Assembly (NCBI GenBank): GCA_024275575.1
Contig: JAJRYV010000023.1
Location: 1 to 49,260, forward strand
Direction of reading: 5' to 3'
DNA from: a bacterium
GTDB lineage: Bacteria > Zhuqueibacterota > Zhuqueibacteria > Zhuqueibacterales > Geothermadaptataceae
DNA: 49,260 nucleotides
Every line of letters starts with the position of its first letter. Within the stretch, counting starts at the first letter, position 1. The position numbers and the translations under genes were made by a program. A model generated the notes under the pieces. It had not been told where the DNA came from, made no database searches, and worked only from the letters and a program-made list of their open reading frames with translations. Below are positions 17,175 through 26,640 of this stretch, piece after piece.

Positions 17175-18827
17175 TTAAAGGATCATTCCCGGTTTTTTAC
17201 CTGTATGTCGATCATTTTCCAGCACGAGAACGCCGTTGACAAACACGGATTTGAAGCCGTAGCTGAACTGTTTCGGTCGGGCAAATGTCGCCCGGTCGGC
17301 GACGGTGTCGGGATTGAAAATGACGATATCGGCCCACAGCCCCTCAGCGAGGCGGCCACGGTCGCTAAATCCCATAATTTCAGCTGGAAAGGCCGTCATT
17401 TTGCGGATTATTTCAGCAAGATCGAAGAGGTCTTTTTCTCGGCAGTAATGCCCCAAAACCCGGGCAAAAGTGCCGAAATTGCGTGGGTGTGGGTTGCCGT
17501 TCGCCAGCGGCCCTGTTTCGGCTAAAGCGGAACCGTCCGCAGCGATGGCGGTGAACGGATTCTGCAGAATTGCGGTGGTATTTTTTTCGCTCATAGCGAA
17601 TCCGACCATACCGCCGCGCCCGTTCTCATCGAGCATCAATTGCAATAGAAAATCGAACGGCGCTTTGCCGCTTTCCCGGGCCAGATCGCCGAGTTTTTTG
17701 CCGACAAAGTCGATGTTTTTTTTGAGAGAAGAAATTTGTACCGCATTCCAATTGCCGAGGGATGCTATTTTTTCTTCCACAGCACTGCGAATTTGCAAAC
17801 GTAATCCCGGGTTTTGCAAGCGCTCGACAAATCGCTTTCGGCCGCCTTCGCGTGACCACAGGGGAAAAAGATTGGTCAAACCGGTGCTGAATGCGATGTA
17901 GGGATAGCGGTCGCAGGTTACGCGAATACCTTGTGCCCGCGTCTCTTCGAGTAACTGGAAAATTTGCGGCAGGTTGTGCCAGTTACGTTTTCCCTGCACT
18001 TTGAGATGACTGAGGTGTAATCCAACCCCGGCTTTTTCAGTAATTGTGATGGCTTCCCGGATGGCTTCGATGAGGTGATCATCTTCGTTACGCATGTGGG
18101 TTGCGTAGACCCCGTTTTTTTGCATGCAGCCGACGATTGCCGCAATTTCATCGGTTGAGGCAAAGCTGCCGGGTGTGTATTCAAGCCCGGTGGAAATGTG
18201 CCGCGCTCCTTGTCTTAGGGCCTGGCGGAAGAGTTGCTTCATTTGCGCAGTTTCATCGCTTGTGGCCGGCCGGTCTGCCATGCCGATGACGTTTTCCCGC
18301 AGGGTTCCGGCGCCAACCATCGAAGCGACATTCATGGAAATACCCTTGTTCTGCAGAACGGCAAAATAACCGGCAAAGTCAGTCCATAGTTTTTCGACGC
18401 CATATTCCCGGGTGTAATATGCTGTTTTTTCTTCCACCATCGCCGGGCTCAACGGTGCCAGGGAATCGCCGTCCTGCCCCATCACTTCGGTAGTAACCCC
18501 CATATGGATTTTTGACTGGGCGCGGCCATCGATAAGCAAATCGTCATCACTGTGACCATGGATGTCGATGAAGCCCGGACAGACGACGAGATTATTAGCA
18601 TCGATAAGACGACGCGCACGTCGTTTCTGCAACGTACCAATAGCTGCGATTTTACCATTTTTTAAAGCGATATCAGTATGCAGTGGTGTTTTTGAAAACC
18701 CATCGTAGATGACGCCGCTGTGAATGATCATATCAAAGTCGTGATGCCGCCGGCAGCCGGTGTAAAATGGCAGCGATGTCGCAGCAGAAAGCAACGCACT
18801 TTGTTTGATAAATTTTCGCCGGTTCAT
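17175..18827 (-). CDS. N-acyl-D-amino-acid deacylase-like amidohydrolase, exported
   Basis: The 550-residue protein begins MNRRKFIKQSALLSA...FYTGC, a twin-arginine-type signal that also carries a lipobox-like Cys, so the enzyme probably folds first and is then exported and possibly lipidated. The amidohydrolase fold starts at FDMIIHSGVIYDG. Metal ligands appear in GFIDIHGHSDDD (HxH), with further His residues in YATHMRNEDD and LHLSHLKVQG, and the catalytic Asp in FAMSEKN or IAADGSA. The usual NCGxSxAP of D-aminoacylases is replaced by GQDGDSLAP, so this is a divergent subgroup. It probably removes acyl groups from D-amino acids or D-peptides. Neighbours are an M14 peptidase and an MBL hydrolase. 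Confidence 0.85.
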   Translation of the reverse strand: MNRRKFIKQSALLSAATSLPFYTGCRRHHDFDMIIHSGVIYDGFSKTPLHTDIALKNGKIAAIGTLQKRRARRLIDANNLVVCPGFIDIHGHSDDDLLIDGRAQSKIHMGVTTEVMGQDGDSLAPLSPAMVEEKTAYYTREYGVEKLWTDFAGYFAVLQNKGISMNVASMVGAGTLRENVIGMADRPATSDETAQMKQLFRQALRQGARHISTGLEYTPGSFASTDEIAAIVGCMQKNGVYATHMRNEDDHLIEAIREAITITEKAGVGLHLSHLKVQGKRNWHNLPQIFQLLEETRAQGIRVTCDRYPYIAFSTGLTNLFPLWSREGGRKRFVERLQNPGLRLQIRSAVEEKIASLGNWNAVQISSLKKNIDFVGKKLGDLARESGKAPFDFLLQLMLDENGRGGMVGFAMSEKNTTAILQNPFTAIAADGSALAETGPLANGNPHPRNFGTFARVLGHYCREKDLFDLAEIIRKMTAFPAEIMGFSDRGRLAEGLWADIVIFNPDTVADRATFARPKQFSYGFKSVFVNGVLVLENDRHTGKKPGMIL

Positions 18828-18992
18828 CGATTCTCCAATGCAATTTTAGTTTTCATGTTAATTAACTTAAAAAATAAATTAAAAAGTGCAAAAGTATATT
18901 CACGTATTCGTTCATCTTATTTGGAAATAATCGGAAGAATGCGTTGATGACCGGAAAATTTGATCAAATTGCAATGGATTGACAGTACGAAA

Positions 18993-20033
18993 CTATTTCG
19001 GGGATGTCTGCCGGTAACGCCAGATATTTGTATCGTCTTCAAATCGCACAATTTCACCTTTTGCATGCAGATAATTGAGATGGGCCAGGGCTTCACCGAC
19101 GGCGAAGAAGATATGCTGCATGCCGATTTCAGTTCCCAGCATGGCTGCGCTGATTTCTGTAGCTGTGCGCGGTTCATTGCAGGCATTATAAATGATCTCC
19201 AGACGTTCATCGTGATGATGGGTGAGTTGCAGCAAGCGCTGCGGGATGTTTTTCGTCGGGTAGCCATGTGCCGGCAGCATGATCGTTTCCGGGCCAAATC
19301 GTTCGAAATCCTTGAGTGATTCGAGGTAATATTGCAGCGGATTGGCGAAGGGCTCATCCGGCCAAACGCTGATATTGGGGCTGATATGCGGCAAAATCTG
19401 ATCGGCTGCGATCAGCAAATCTTCCTGCTCGTTGTAAAGCGTCACCTGTGCCGGTGAATGCCCGGCGCTGCATTGCATTGTCCACATTGAATTTGTCAAC
19501 CGGAGTTGCTGCCGGCTTTCGAGGCGAATAAAGCTGTGCGGTACCGGGGCAATCGTGCGGGCGTAAGAATTCCCATCGGCGCGGAGGTAGTTTAAAAACT
19601 CTTCTTCACAGCCGCAGCGGTGGTAGAAATCAACCATGATTTGGCCGAGATCGCGATCGTTGAGGAGAAAGAGCGCACGCGCTGCGAGCCATTCTGTCTG
19701 ACTCATCAAAAGCTCGGCGCCGTATTCGCTTGCAAACCATCCGGCCAGTCCGATATGGTCGGGGTGATAGTGGGAAACGATGATGCTCTGCAACGGTTTA
19801 TCACGGCAGACTTTCTCTAAAACGGCTTTCCAGAGTATTTTACTCTTTTCATTATTAACACCGGTATCGACAAGCGTAAATCCTGTTTCGCTTTCCAGTA
19901 GCCAGCAGTTGATGAAAGCCGGTAAAAAGGGCAGGGGCATGCAGACCCAGTTCACGCCGGGTGCGATTGCAAGCGTAGTGCCGGGTTCGGGCAGTTTATC
20001 GTGAAGAGTTGTCAACCTGGTTTTTAACGGCAT
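18993..20033 (-). CDS. MBL-fold metallo-hydrolase with C-terminal winged-helix-like tail
   Basis: The 346-residue protein has the metallo-beta-lactamase signature SHYHPDHIG at residues 87-95 (HxHxDH), preceded by FTLVDTGVN. Further metal-binding sites are CSAGHSPAQVTLY and LPAHGYP. The last 70 residues (ITEISAAM-like region EPRTATEISAAMLGTEIG, then LAHLNYLHAKGEIV) look like the winged-helix tail of LACTB2-type MBL proteins. No signal peptide is seen. ATG 20033 is taken because the product begins with a short leader directly before the fold. The substrate is unknown; the group includes thioesterases, glyoxalases and nucleases. It is the first gene of the minus-strand hydrolase run, separated by 165 bases from the D-aminoacylase gene. 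Confidence 0.82.
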   Translation of the reverse strand: MPLKTRLTTLHDKLPEPGTTLAIAPGVNWVCMPLPFLPAFINCWLLESETGFTLVDTGVNNEKSKILWKAVLEKVCRDKPLQSIIVSHYHPDHIGLAGWFASEYGAELLMSQTEWLAARALFLLNDRDLGQIMVDFYHRCGCEEEFLNYLRADGNSYARTIAPVPHSFIRLESRQQLRLTNSMWTMQCSAGHSPAQVTLYNEQEDLLIAADQILPHISPNISVWPDEPFANPLQYYLESLKDFERFGPETIMLPAHGYPTKNIPQRLLQLTHHHDERLEIIYNACNEPRTATEISAAMLGTEIGMQHIFFAVGEALAHLNYLHAKGEIVRFEDDTNIWRYRQTSPK

Positions 20034-20226
20034 TGATTTTCCTCGTTAAAATTTAAGCGCTAAAATACAAGATTAAGCCCGCATATGCAAGCAGGGAAAA
20101 AATCAATAGGAGCGGCGACTCTGATGCAGGATAGCAGACATCTTTAAAGGATACTGCGAGTGATGGCCTTGCTCCCGGTACCTCAGGCTATGAGATGATA
20201 CATTGTAAGGATTATATTGCACACAT

Positions 20227-20275
20227 CGATCAAGCAAGCAGGAAAATTAAAAAAAAGGTTTGACTCGCTTGATCG
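20227..20275 (+). promoter_or_regulatory. Inverted repeat overlapping a promoter spacer, candidate operator
   Basis: CGATCAAGC (20227-20235) and GCTTGATCG (20267-20275) are exact reverse complements, 31 bases apart. The right arm lies inside the spacer just after the -35 box TTGACT (20260-20265). This arrangement fits a repressor or activator site, or a hairpin if transcribed from further upstream. Confidence 0.4.
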
Positions 20276-20289
20276 CAATGTGATATATT
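20260..20289 (+). promoter_or_regulatory. Sigma70-type promoter for the secreted protein gene
   Basis: TTGACT (20260-20265), an 18-base spacer and TATATT (20284-20289). Transcription would begin near 20296 and leave a leader of about 160 bases before ATG 20456. No known riboswitch fold was recognised in that leader. Confidence 0.5.
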
Positions 20290-20455
20290 GAAGTGTGGCA
20301 TAATTGAAAACGAACTGGTTTACAAATAGGCAAAAAAGGACTCGCTGTCTGATAGCACAGAACCCTTGTTGCATACAAGATAAAAAGAGGGATGTTATAG
20401 TCGAAGAAAATGGGCGGGGCAGTTCAGAATATCCAGTTTAACAGGAGGAGTATCC

Positions 20456-21397
20456 ATGAAAAAATCAATTGTGATGTATTTACTGGCAGCGACTATTGCG
20501 ATGAGTTTCTCATCTATTTGCCTGGCCCAGGACTCTGTATCGCCCGGTGCCAAAGCTCTCGGCTTAAAAATGTGGGAAGAAGCGAAATCCTCTTTGCAAC
20601 GCCTGGGAGTGGCTGATGCGGAATCGTTCAAGGGCAAATATATGAAGTCTTTGGATAGAGTTTTAAAACGAGTCGATGCTTTGTCTCTGGAAAAGAAAAA
20701 CGCACTGCTCAAAGCAGACAAACCTTTGCAAGCTATCTTCAAACTCAACATTAATAATGGCCTCAAAGGGAAGCAGAAGATATTTCCTCCCCCGATCGCT
20801 CGTTATACCAAACTCTTTGCGCATCCAAATCTGTCAGCCGAAGAAGCAACTAAACAAATCAAAGCTATCGTGGGAAGTTGGAACAACGAATGGAAGAAGA
20901 ATAAAGAAACACGGAATTGGCTTATCGACGCCAATGGCAGGGTCGTTGCGAACGGGACAAAGCGCGGCAAGGCCAAAGAACAGACTGAGTTTACACTCAA
21001 TTTAAAACAAAAAAATCGTGTTTCTGTGAAGAAAGATGGTTCCGAACAGAAGTATGTGTTTTTTCAGCACGGAGGCAAGTTTTATATTTCATCGAACCTG
21101 GTATATGATGTGTTTCCCTTTACCGACCGCAATAAATTTATAGCCAAAAATAAAAGAGACTATGTGGTTTATAACAATGGCAAATGCTCAGTCATCACAA
21201 TGAGTGGGGCGGTAGCGCCGGCTCAAGGCGTCTATGTTGAGGGCGGAGAAGTTGACATCTTTAAGGTGAGTTACCAGTTTGATGGTGAGGTCAATCATTG
21301 GGGTAAGCCAAAAACCAATGCGTTGAAGTTTTATGTACTCGGAAACAATATGGTAAGTGCAGACTTGTTTGAAACAGGTATGTTTACTAAAAAATAA
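20456..21397 (+). CDS. Secreted protein of unknown function
   Basis: A strong AGGAGGAG lies 6 bases before ATG 20456. The 313-residue product has a signal peptide ending near ICLAQDS. Residues about 30-115 are helical and charged (LKMWEEAKSSLQRLGV, YMKSLDRVLKRVDAL). The rest appears mostly beta, with YVFFQHGGKFYISSNLVYDVFPF and the C-terminal LKFYVLGNNMVSADLFETG. No cysteine cluster, metal motif or transmembrane segment was seen in the mature part. No family is recognised. It stands alone between the MBL gene and a convergent Lrp regulator, with its own promoter, so it is a single-gene transcript. The strong ribosome site suggests abundant production. Confidence 0.85.
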   Translation: MKKSIVMYLLAATIAMSFSSICLAQDSVSPGAKALGLKMWEEAKSSLQRLGVADAESFKGKYMKSLDRVLKRVDALSLEKKNALLKADKPLQAIFKLNINNGLKGKQKIFPPPIARYTKLFAHPNLSAEEATKQIKAIVGSWNNEWKKNKETRNWLIDANGRVVANGTKRGKAKEQTEFTLNLKQKNRVSVKKDGSEQKYVFFQHGGKFYISSNLVYDVFPFTDRNKFIAKNKRDYVVYNNGKCSVITMSGAVAPAQGVYVEGGEVDIFKVSYQFDGEVNHWGKPKTNALKFYVLGNNMVSADLFETGMFTKK

Positions 21398-21473
21398 TGA
21401 TTGACGTCCCTGGTCGTGATAGAATAATTTGCCGGCAAACGATTGACTGCGCCTGGCCAGGGTGAAAACACTT

Positions 21474-21959
21474 CTATTTACGCTGTTTCATCTTCAAGTA
21501 ATTGAGTGGAATAACCGAGGTCTCTTTTACGCTGGAAAGCACAACCATCGTACGTGTATCTTTAATGCCTTCCCAACTGTGGATGATATTGATGAGCTGC
21601 TCCAGCGTTTCCGTATCGCGGGTGCGGATTTTTAGCACATGAGACCCGTCGCCGGTGATGGTGTGGCATTCGAGAATTTCCTGGTGTTCAAGGGCTTTGG
21701 CGATAAAATCGGGATGACGTTTCGATGAATCCGCCTGTAAGAGAATAAATGCGGTAACGCTGAGTCCCATTTTTTTGGGATTGAGAACCGCGTAGTATCC
21801 TTCGAGAACGTTATTTTCCTCAAGTTTTCGCAAGCGTTCACTGATGGAGGGGATGGACAAATTGACGGCTTCCGCCAGCTCATTTCTTTTGGTACGGCCC
21901 TGGCGCTGCAAGATTTCGAGTATTTTAACATCGATCGCATCGAGTTTGTCGTTATGCAT
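21474..21959 (-). CDS. Lrp/AsnC-family transcriptional regulator
   Basis: ATG 21959 (MHNDKLDAIDVKILEILQ) is chosen because the family starts this way and AGGG precedes it; the longer frame adds a non-family leader. The N-terminal winged helix-turn-helix covers residues about 5-60 (GRTKRNELAEAVNLSIPSISERLRKLEENNVLEGY), with the sensory RAM domain after about 70 (VTAFILLQAD; ECHTITGDGSHVLKIRTRD). At 161 residues it has the usual length. Members bind amino acids or related ligands and act as global or local regulators. The target is unclear: the neighbours are a convergent secreted-protein gene and, upstream, the end of the sensor-kinase operon. Confidence 0.9.
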   Translation of the reverse strand: MHNDKLDAIDVKILEILQRQGRTKRNELAEAVNLSIPSISERLRKLEENNVLEGYYAVLNPKKMGLSVTAFILLQADSSKRHPDFIAKALEHQEILECHTITGDGSHVLKIRTRDTETLEQLINIIHSWEGIKDTRTMVVLSSVKETSVIPLNYLKMKQRK

Positions 21960-22169
21960 TGCACTACCCTTTAGTATTGGAGAAAAAATGTTTGGTGAGG
22001 TCAAAGTCGCCTGAGAAAAAGCACATTACTAATAAAGGTAAAATACCGTCAGAGTCAAGAATAATTTGTCCGTGCAGTACTTAATTTTTTAACTATAATC
22101 ATGAATAATTTAAATCAATTTATCAGTCGATGGGAAATCCTAAATAAGTAAAGCCTGTTTGATTAAATA

Positions 22170-24203
22170 TCAGGTTAGTGCAGCACGCAAGGTTTGGCCG
22201 ATAACCGTCAGTTCATATGGCTTTTTCAGCAAAGCTGTAATTCCGAGCTCATCCAGCGCATTGGGATTGATGTTTTCGCTGTAACCGGTGCTGAGAATGA
22301 TGGGCACCTCCGCACGAATGGCGTGCAATTCATTGGCTACCTGAACCCCCGTCAATTTCGGCATGGTCTGGTCGGTGATGACGATGTCGAAATCGTTCGG
22401 GCATTCACGAAAGGCATCGATCGCATTCGGGCCGCTGGAGCAGGAAGTCACCTGGTAGCCGAAATGCTCCAGCATCCGTTGCAGAATTTCGACCACAGCC
22501 GTTTCGTCATCAACGATCAGCACTTTTTCATCGCCTTGATAATTATCCAGGCTGACCTGTTTTATTTCAAGTTCATTCCCCTGCATCTTATCCTCTTTGG
22601 CGACAGGAAAATAGACGGTGAATGTCGAGCCAACCCCCGGTTCACTTTCAACGCTGATATAGCCGTTATGACTGTTGACAATGCCCTGCACCACTGCGAG
22701 GCCAAGACCGGTGCCGTCACCGACGTCTCTCGTAGTGAAAAACGGATCAAAAATACGGCTGATATTCTTCTTTTCAATGCCGACCCCCGAATCTTTCACT
22801 CGCAACCGCACGTGCCGTCCGGCTTCGAGATTATCGGTAAAACGCACATCCTTATTATCGAGCTCAACTTCATCAAGATAGACTTCGAGCATACCACCGG
22901 TTTCGCTCATGGCGGTGCAGGCATTAACGCATAAATTGGTAAAGACCTGATGAATTTGCGTCGGGTCTGCGGTTACTCTGCTGCAATCTGCATCGATAGA
23001 TTTACGGATTTCTATCGTCGCCGGAATGGAAGCTTTTAAAAATTTAAGCGCTTCTTTTAAAATGACATGAATGAAAACCGGTTTGTTAACCTGTCCGCCT
23101 TTGTAGCTGAAAAGCAGAATTTGCTGTACCAGCTCACGCGCCCGTTCGGCCGCATTGATCACCTGGTTGAGATCGTATCGCGCTTCTGCCTGCCCCTCCA
23201 GTTCTTTCATCGCCAGCTCGGTGTAGCCAATGATCGGTACCAGAACATTGTTGAAATCGTGGGCGATACCACTGGCGAGCGTGCTGATCGTTTCCATTTT
23301 CTGTGCATGGCGTAATTGCTCCTCCAGCTTTTTCTGTTGGGAAATATCGGAGAGGGCGCAGACGAATCCGATGACTTGTCCATTCTCATCTCGTTTGTAA
23401 GTCCAATCGACCTGAATATCCATGGCAAAGCCGGCCTTATGCTGAATTTGTGTAAAATAGGGCTCCGGATCAGGCAAATTTTCAACGAGATAGTTACGAT
23501 ATTGCTGTAAGTTTTTCTGTTTCGAAGATTGCTCATAAAAATCAGAAAGCCGCATTTGCAGCAGCTCTTTTTTGGTATAGCCGGTTATTGTTGAAAGGGT
23601 CGAATTGGGCTGGATAATGGCGCCATTTATATCACATTCAAAAAGCCCCATGGGTACCGTTTCTATGAGCGTCTGCAGTTTATTTCTGCTTTCCAGTAAC
23701 TCTTTTTCAGCATGCCGGTGCTCATTTATTTCTTTGCGCAGCGCTTTATTGGCAAGGCTGAGTTCGGCAGTGCGTTTGTTGACTTCTTCTTTCAGGGTTT
23801 CGCTGTATTGTGTTAAATGCTGATGAAAAGCACGATGGACGTAGGATAACAGATCACGCACATCCCCCATTTTTTTTACGAAGGCAAAGGCTTCCTCATT
23901 GACTGCAGTCACTGCACTGTCGAGGGTGGCGAAGGCGGTATTGATGATGGCGCGCAGTCGGGGGTTCTTCTTTTTCAGCTTTCTTAACAGATCGAGCCCG
24001 TTATCATCGGGCAGGCGCAAATCGAGAATTGCAACATTGACTTCGAATTTCTCCATCGCCAGCAAAGCTTCCCGTGCCGATTTACAGCAGATGGGATCAA
24101 GGTTTTCCTCTTTGAGAATATCTTCCAGCGTGAAGAGTTGTGACGGATCATCGTCTACAACGAGGACCAGATTGTTGTCATGAGCCTGTGGTGCCATCTT
24201 CAA
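22170..24203 (-). CDS. Hybrid histidine kinase: REC-PAS-HisKA-HATPase-REC
   Basis: The 677-residue protein lacks transmembrane segments. Receiver 1 spans about 10-130 (LVVDDDPSQ; phospho-Asp in AILDLRLPD). A coiled stretch (about 130-180) leads to a PAS domain (about 180-300; MGLFECDINGAIIQPNS). The HisKA box has an intact His in LASGIAHDFNNVLVPI. ATPase boxes are NLCVNACTAM (N), VKDSGVGIEKKN (G1) and GDGTGLGLAVVQG (G2). Receiver 2 spans about 555-677 (VLIVDDETA; VITDQTMPKLTG). It overlaps the upstream kinase gene by 26 bases, so the two are coupled. The first receiver could accept phosphate from another kinase, although the upstream kinase lacks its own His. No output transcription factor is encoded nearby. 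Confidence 0.9.
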   Translation of the reverse strand: MKMAPQAHDNNLVLVVDDDPSQLFTLEDILKEENLDPICCKSAREALLAMEKFEVNVAILDLRLPDDNGLDLLRKLKKKNPRLRAIINTAFATLDSAVTAVNEEAFAFVKKMGDVRDLLSYVHRAFHQHLTQYSETLKEEVNKRTAELSLANKALRKEINEHRHAEKELLESRNKLQTLIETVPMGLFECDINGAIIQPNSTLSTITGYTKKELLQMRLSDFYEQSSKQKNLQQYRNYLVENLPDPEPYFTQIQHKAGFAMDIQVDWTYKRDENGQVIGFVCALSDISQQKKLEEQLRHAQKMETISTLASGIAHDFNNVLVPIIGYTELAMKELEGQAEARYDLNQVINAAERARELVQQILLFSYKGGQVNKPVFIHVILKEALKFLKASIPATIEIRKSIDADCSRVTADPTQIHQVFTNLCVNACTAMSETGGMLEVYLDEVELDNKDVRFTDNLEAGRHVRLRVKDSGVGIEKKNISRIFDPFFTTRDVGDGTGLGLAVVQGIVNSHNGYISVESEPGVGSTFTVYFPVAKEDKMQGNELEIKQVSLDNYQGDEKVLIVDDETAVVEILQRMLEHFGYQVTSCSSGPNAIDAFRECPNDFDIVITDQTMPKLTGVQVANELHAIRAEVPIILSTGYSENINPNALDELGITALLKKPYELTVIGQTLRAALT

Positions 24204-26640
24204 GTTCTCGTAGTTTGTGCAGTTTTTCCAGCAAAACGGCGTGAAATATAAGTATTATTTGTTCTTTAAAAACAGGATTCCTCGATTTTGCTAAATCATC
24301 AATATCCGGCAAAGCAATCATCACAGTCACCCCCATGCCTGGTTCGCTCTGTAAACTGATTTTTCCGCCATGTTTCTCGATGATTTGTTTGCAGATGCTC
24401 AGTCCCAGCCCGGTGCCTTTGGCCTTGGTGGTGTAAAGCGGTTCGAAAGCGTTTTCCAGCGCTTCCTTATTCATGCCCGGCCCGTCGTCGCTGATGATGA
24501 TGGATACGGTATGATTATGTTTGTTTTTCCGGGCTTTAATCGTAATCGTGCCGTTTTCTTTTAACGCTTGTCGCGAGTTGGTGATGAGATTAACAAGCAC
24601 TTGCTGCAGTTGCACCGGGTCAGCGAGAATGGTGAAACCATCCTGAAGGATTTTTTTTTCAAATTTGATTCCATTTTTGAGTTGGCAGCGTGAGAGTGTT
24701 TCATCGATTAATGATTCCAGCTTGATTTTTTCTTTGCTCACCAGTTTTTCCCGGGTGATCTCCAGCAAATCATCGATGACTTTCCCGGCGATGATCAGCT
24801 CGTTATCGATGAGCTTCAGGTGCTGCCGTACTTTTTCCGGTGCGTCGCTCCATTTTCGGGTGAGAAAAAATATCGACTGGCGAATGGCGCCAAGGGGGTT
24901 GCGCAATTCCCGGGCAATGCTACCGGAAACTTTGCCGATCGCCGCCAGTTTTTCCTGGCGGATCATTTTGTCCATCAATTTTTCCATTTCACGGGTCGTT
25001 TTTCTCACTGCCTTCTCGAGAAGTACATTTTGTTTTTCAATCTGATTCGCTGCTTTTTTAAGCTCGGTGATATTATTCGTGGCGACCAGAGCGCTGGCGA
25101 CCTGCTGGTCATCTCCCTCGATTGTATTGACGATAAATCGCAAATCGATGTACAGAATTTCGCCTTCCAGGGTTTTGAGTTCCGTCGTATCGGTAAAAAA
25201 ATTATGCCCCTCCATCAGGGCGATCATTTCTTCTTTCAAAGTCTCATAAGCTTTTTCGGTGAATGTATTTTCGAGCCGTTCGATGAGATCATCTTTATCT
25301 TTTGCCTTAAACAACTCCACCGCGGCTTTGTTGACTTTCATTCGCCTGGTACAATTGAGCAATTCCTCCGGATATCGTTCGAAATAGCTGCGAAAATTTT
25401 GAACCCCGTTATTTTTTAATTTGCGATAATAAAGCAGCACCTCGCTGATATCCTCTTCCCATAAACTGATGGGCACATCTTCGAAAAGCTGTCGGAAACG
25501 GCGTTCGCTTTCGCGCAGCGCTTTTTCCGCCTGTATACGCTCGGTTACATCGCGAACGATCGCCTGGATGTAGGTTCTGTTTTTCAGCGTGAGCTGATTC
25601 AGCGTTACTTCGGCGTCGAATGGCGTTTTATCCACATGACAGTGTCGCCAATAAAAGTATTGCGGCTCTCCCTGCACGGCTTTATTGATTTTATCACTGG
25701 CGCTTTCGGCTGAAGAACGGCCATCGGGTTGTGTCGGCGGCGAAAGTTCGCTGGGCATTTTGTTGAGTAATTCTTCCCGGCTGCCTTTGAAAATTTCAGT
25801 CGCTTTGGAATTGCAATCGATGAAGCGCAGTTCATTTTGGTGCAATTCACAAAGAAAATTAGCGTCGCCGGAGGCTTCGAAAAGAATGCGGTAGCGTTCC
25901 TCGCCTTCGCGCAGGGCATTCCCGGCTTCCTCATTTTGTCGCTGCCGCAGTTGCAGTTGGCCGAGCATTTTGTTGAACCCATCGTAGAGCAGTCCCAGCT
26001 CATCCTTGCCTTTTTTACCAACGCGCCGGCTGTAATCGGCGTTTTTTGAGATTTCTTCTGTTACGCCGGCCAGCGATAAAATGGGTTTCGAGATATAACC
26101 CTGCAACCATAAAGCGAGAAAAAATGAAAACACGAGTGCTATCGCGACAAAGGCCGCCATTATTTTAAAATGCCTGATGACAGTTTGTTTGTGCTCGAAT
26201 GTCGATATGAACAGATGAATTTCGCCATATTTAACGCCTTTGAAGAAAGCATCTTCTTTGAGTAAAAAAAGATTGGAGGTAAAATCGACATCCTTGTTGG
26301 TGAAATTATGTGGGAATTTTGCCGTGTTTCCCGTCGGCGGGAAGAAAGTGAGTTGCCGGCCGCTTGTATCGTGGACGCAGGCGTAATCAATTGTTGTAAG
26401 TGAATTGAGGCTGTTCAGCACTTCACGTGCTCCCATCGCATCGTTGAATATCAGTGTCGGTGCAATATTTGTGGCAACAACTTTTGCAATAACGCTTGAA
26501 CTTTTGATCAGCTCCTGCCGGAAGCCCTGAATATCCTGTATGGTAAACGTCACTGCAATCAGGATTACAGCAGTCGTGACGATTGTGAGAATGATGAGCA
26601 ATAATTTATTTTTAATCGACAGGCCACTGAGTTGAGTCAT
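24178..26640 (-). CDS. Membrane sensor kinase (HAMP-PAS-PAS) lacking the phospho-acceptor His
   Basis: The 820-residue protein has a transmembrane helix at about 12-32 (LLLIILTIVTTAVILIAVTF), a periplasmic sensor region, a second helix at about 160-182 (FVAIALVFSFFLALWLQGY) and HAMP. Two PAS domains follow (about 250-370 and 375-530), then a coiled-coil and kinase core. The HisKA box reads GSIARELRNPLGAIR: residue 577 is Arg (codon CGG, 24910-24912 on +) where the autophosphorylated His is expected. ATPase motifs look intact: NLITNSRQAL, ISDDGPGMN, KGTGLGLSICKQI. It may act as an allosteric or trans kinase, or a sensor for the hybrid kinase. Its ATG overlaps the stop of the YfiR-like gene. 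Confidence 0.88.
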   Translation of the reverse strand: MTQLSGLSIKNKLLLIILTIVTTAVILIAVTFTIQDIQGFRQELIKSSSVIAKVVATNIAPTLIFNDAMGAREVLNSLNSLTTIDYACVHDTSGRQLTFFPPTGNTAKFPHNFTNKDVDFTSNLFLLKEDAFFKGVKYGEIHLFISTFEHKQTVIRHFKIMAAFVAIALVFSFFLALWLQGYISKPILSLAGVTEEISKNADYSRRVGKKGKDELGLLYDGFNKMLGQLQLRQRQNEEAGNALREGEERYRILFEASGDANFLCELHQNELRFIDCNSKATEIFKGSREELLNKMPSELSPPTQPDGRSSAESASDKINKAVQGEPQYFYWRHCHVDKTPFDAEVTLNQLTLKNRTYIQAIVRDVTERIQAEKALRESERRFRQLFEDVPISLWEEDISEVLLYYRKLKNNGVQNFRSYFERYPEELLNCTRRMKVNKAAVELFKAKDKDDLIERLENTFTEKAYETLKEEMIALMEGHNFFTDTTELKTLEGEILYIDLRFIVNTIEGDDQQVASALVATNNITELKKAANQIEKQNVLLEKAVRKTTREMEKLMDKMIRQEKLAAIGKVSGSIARELRNPLGAIRQSIFFLTRKWSDAPEKVRQHLKLIDNELIIAGKVIDDLLEITREKLVSKEKIKLESLIDETLSRCQLKNGIKFEKKILQDGFTILADPVQLQQVLVNLITNSRQALKENGTITIKARKNKHNHTVSIIISDDGPGMNKEALENAFEPLYTTKAKGTGLGLSICKQIIEKHGGKISLQSEPGMGVTVMIALPDIDDLAKSRNPVFKEQIILIFHAVLLEKLHKLRELEDGTTGS

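Larger units (their letters stand above)
20034..20455. other. Intergenic region between divergent genes
   Basis: This 422-base gap separates the MBL hydrolase and the unknown secreted protein. It holds a sigma70-like promoter and an inverted repeat (listed separately) at 20227-20289. No coding sequence or RNA gene is recognised in the rest. Confidence 0.6.

Noticed and set aside
24820-25419. 199-residue + strand frame opposite the sensor kinase
   Set aside because: Phe-rich antisense translation with no start signal or motifs.
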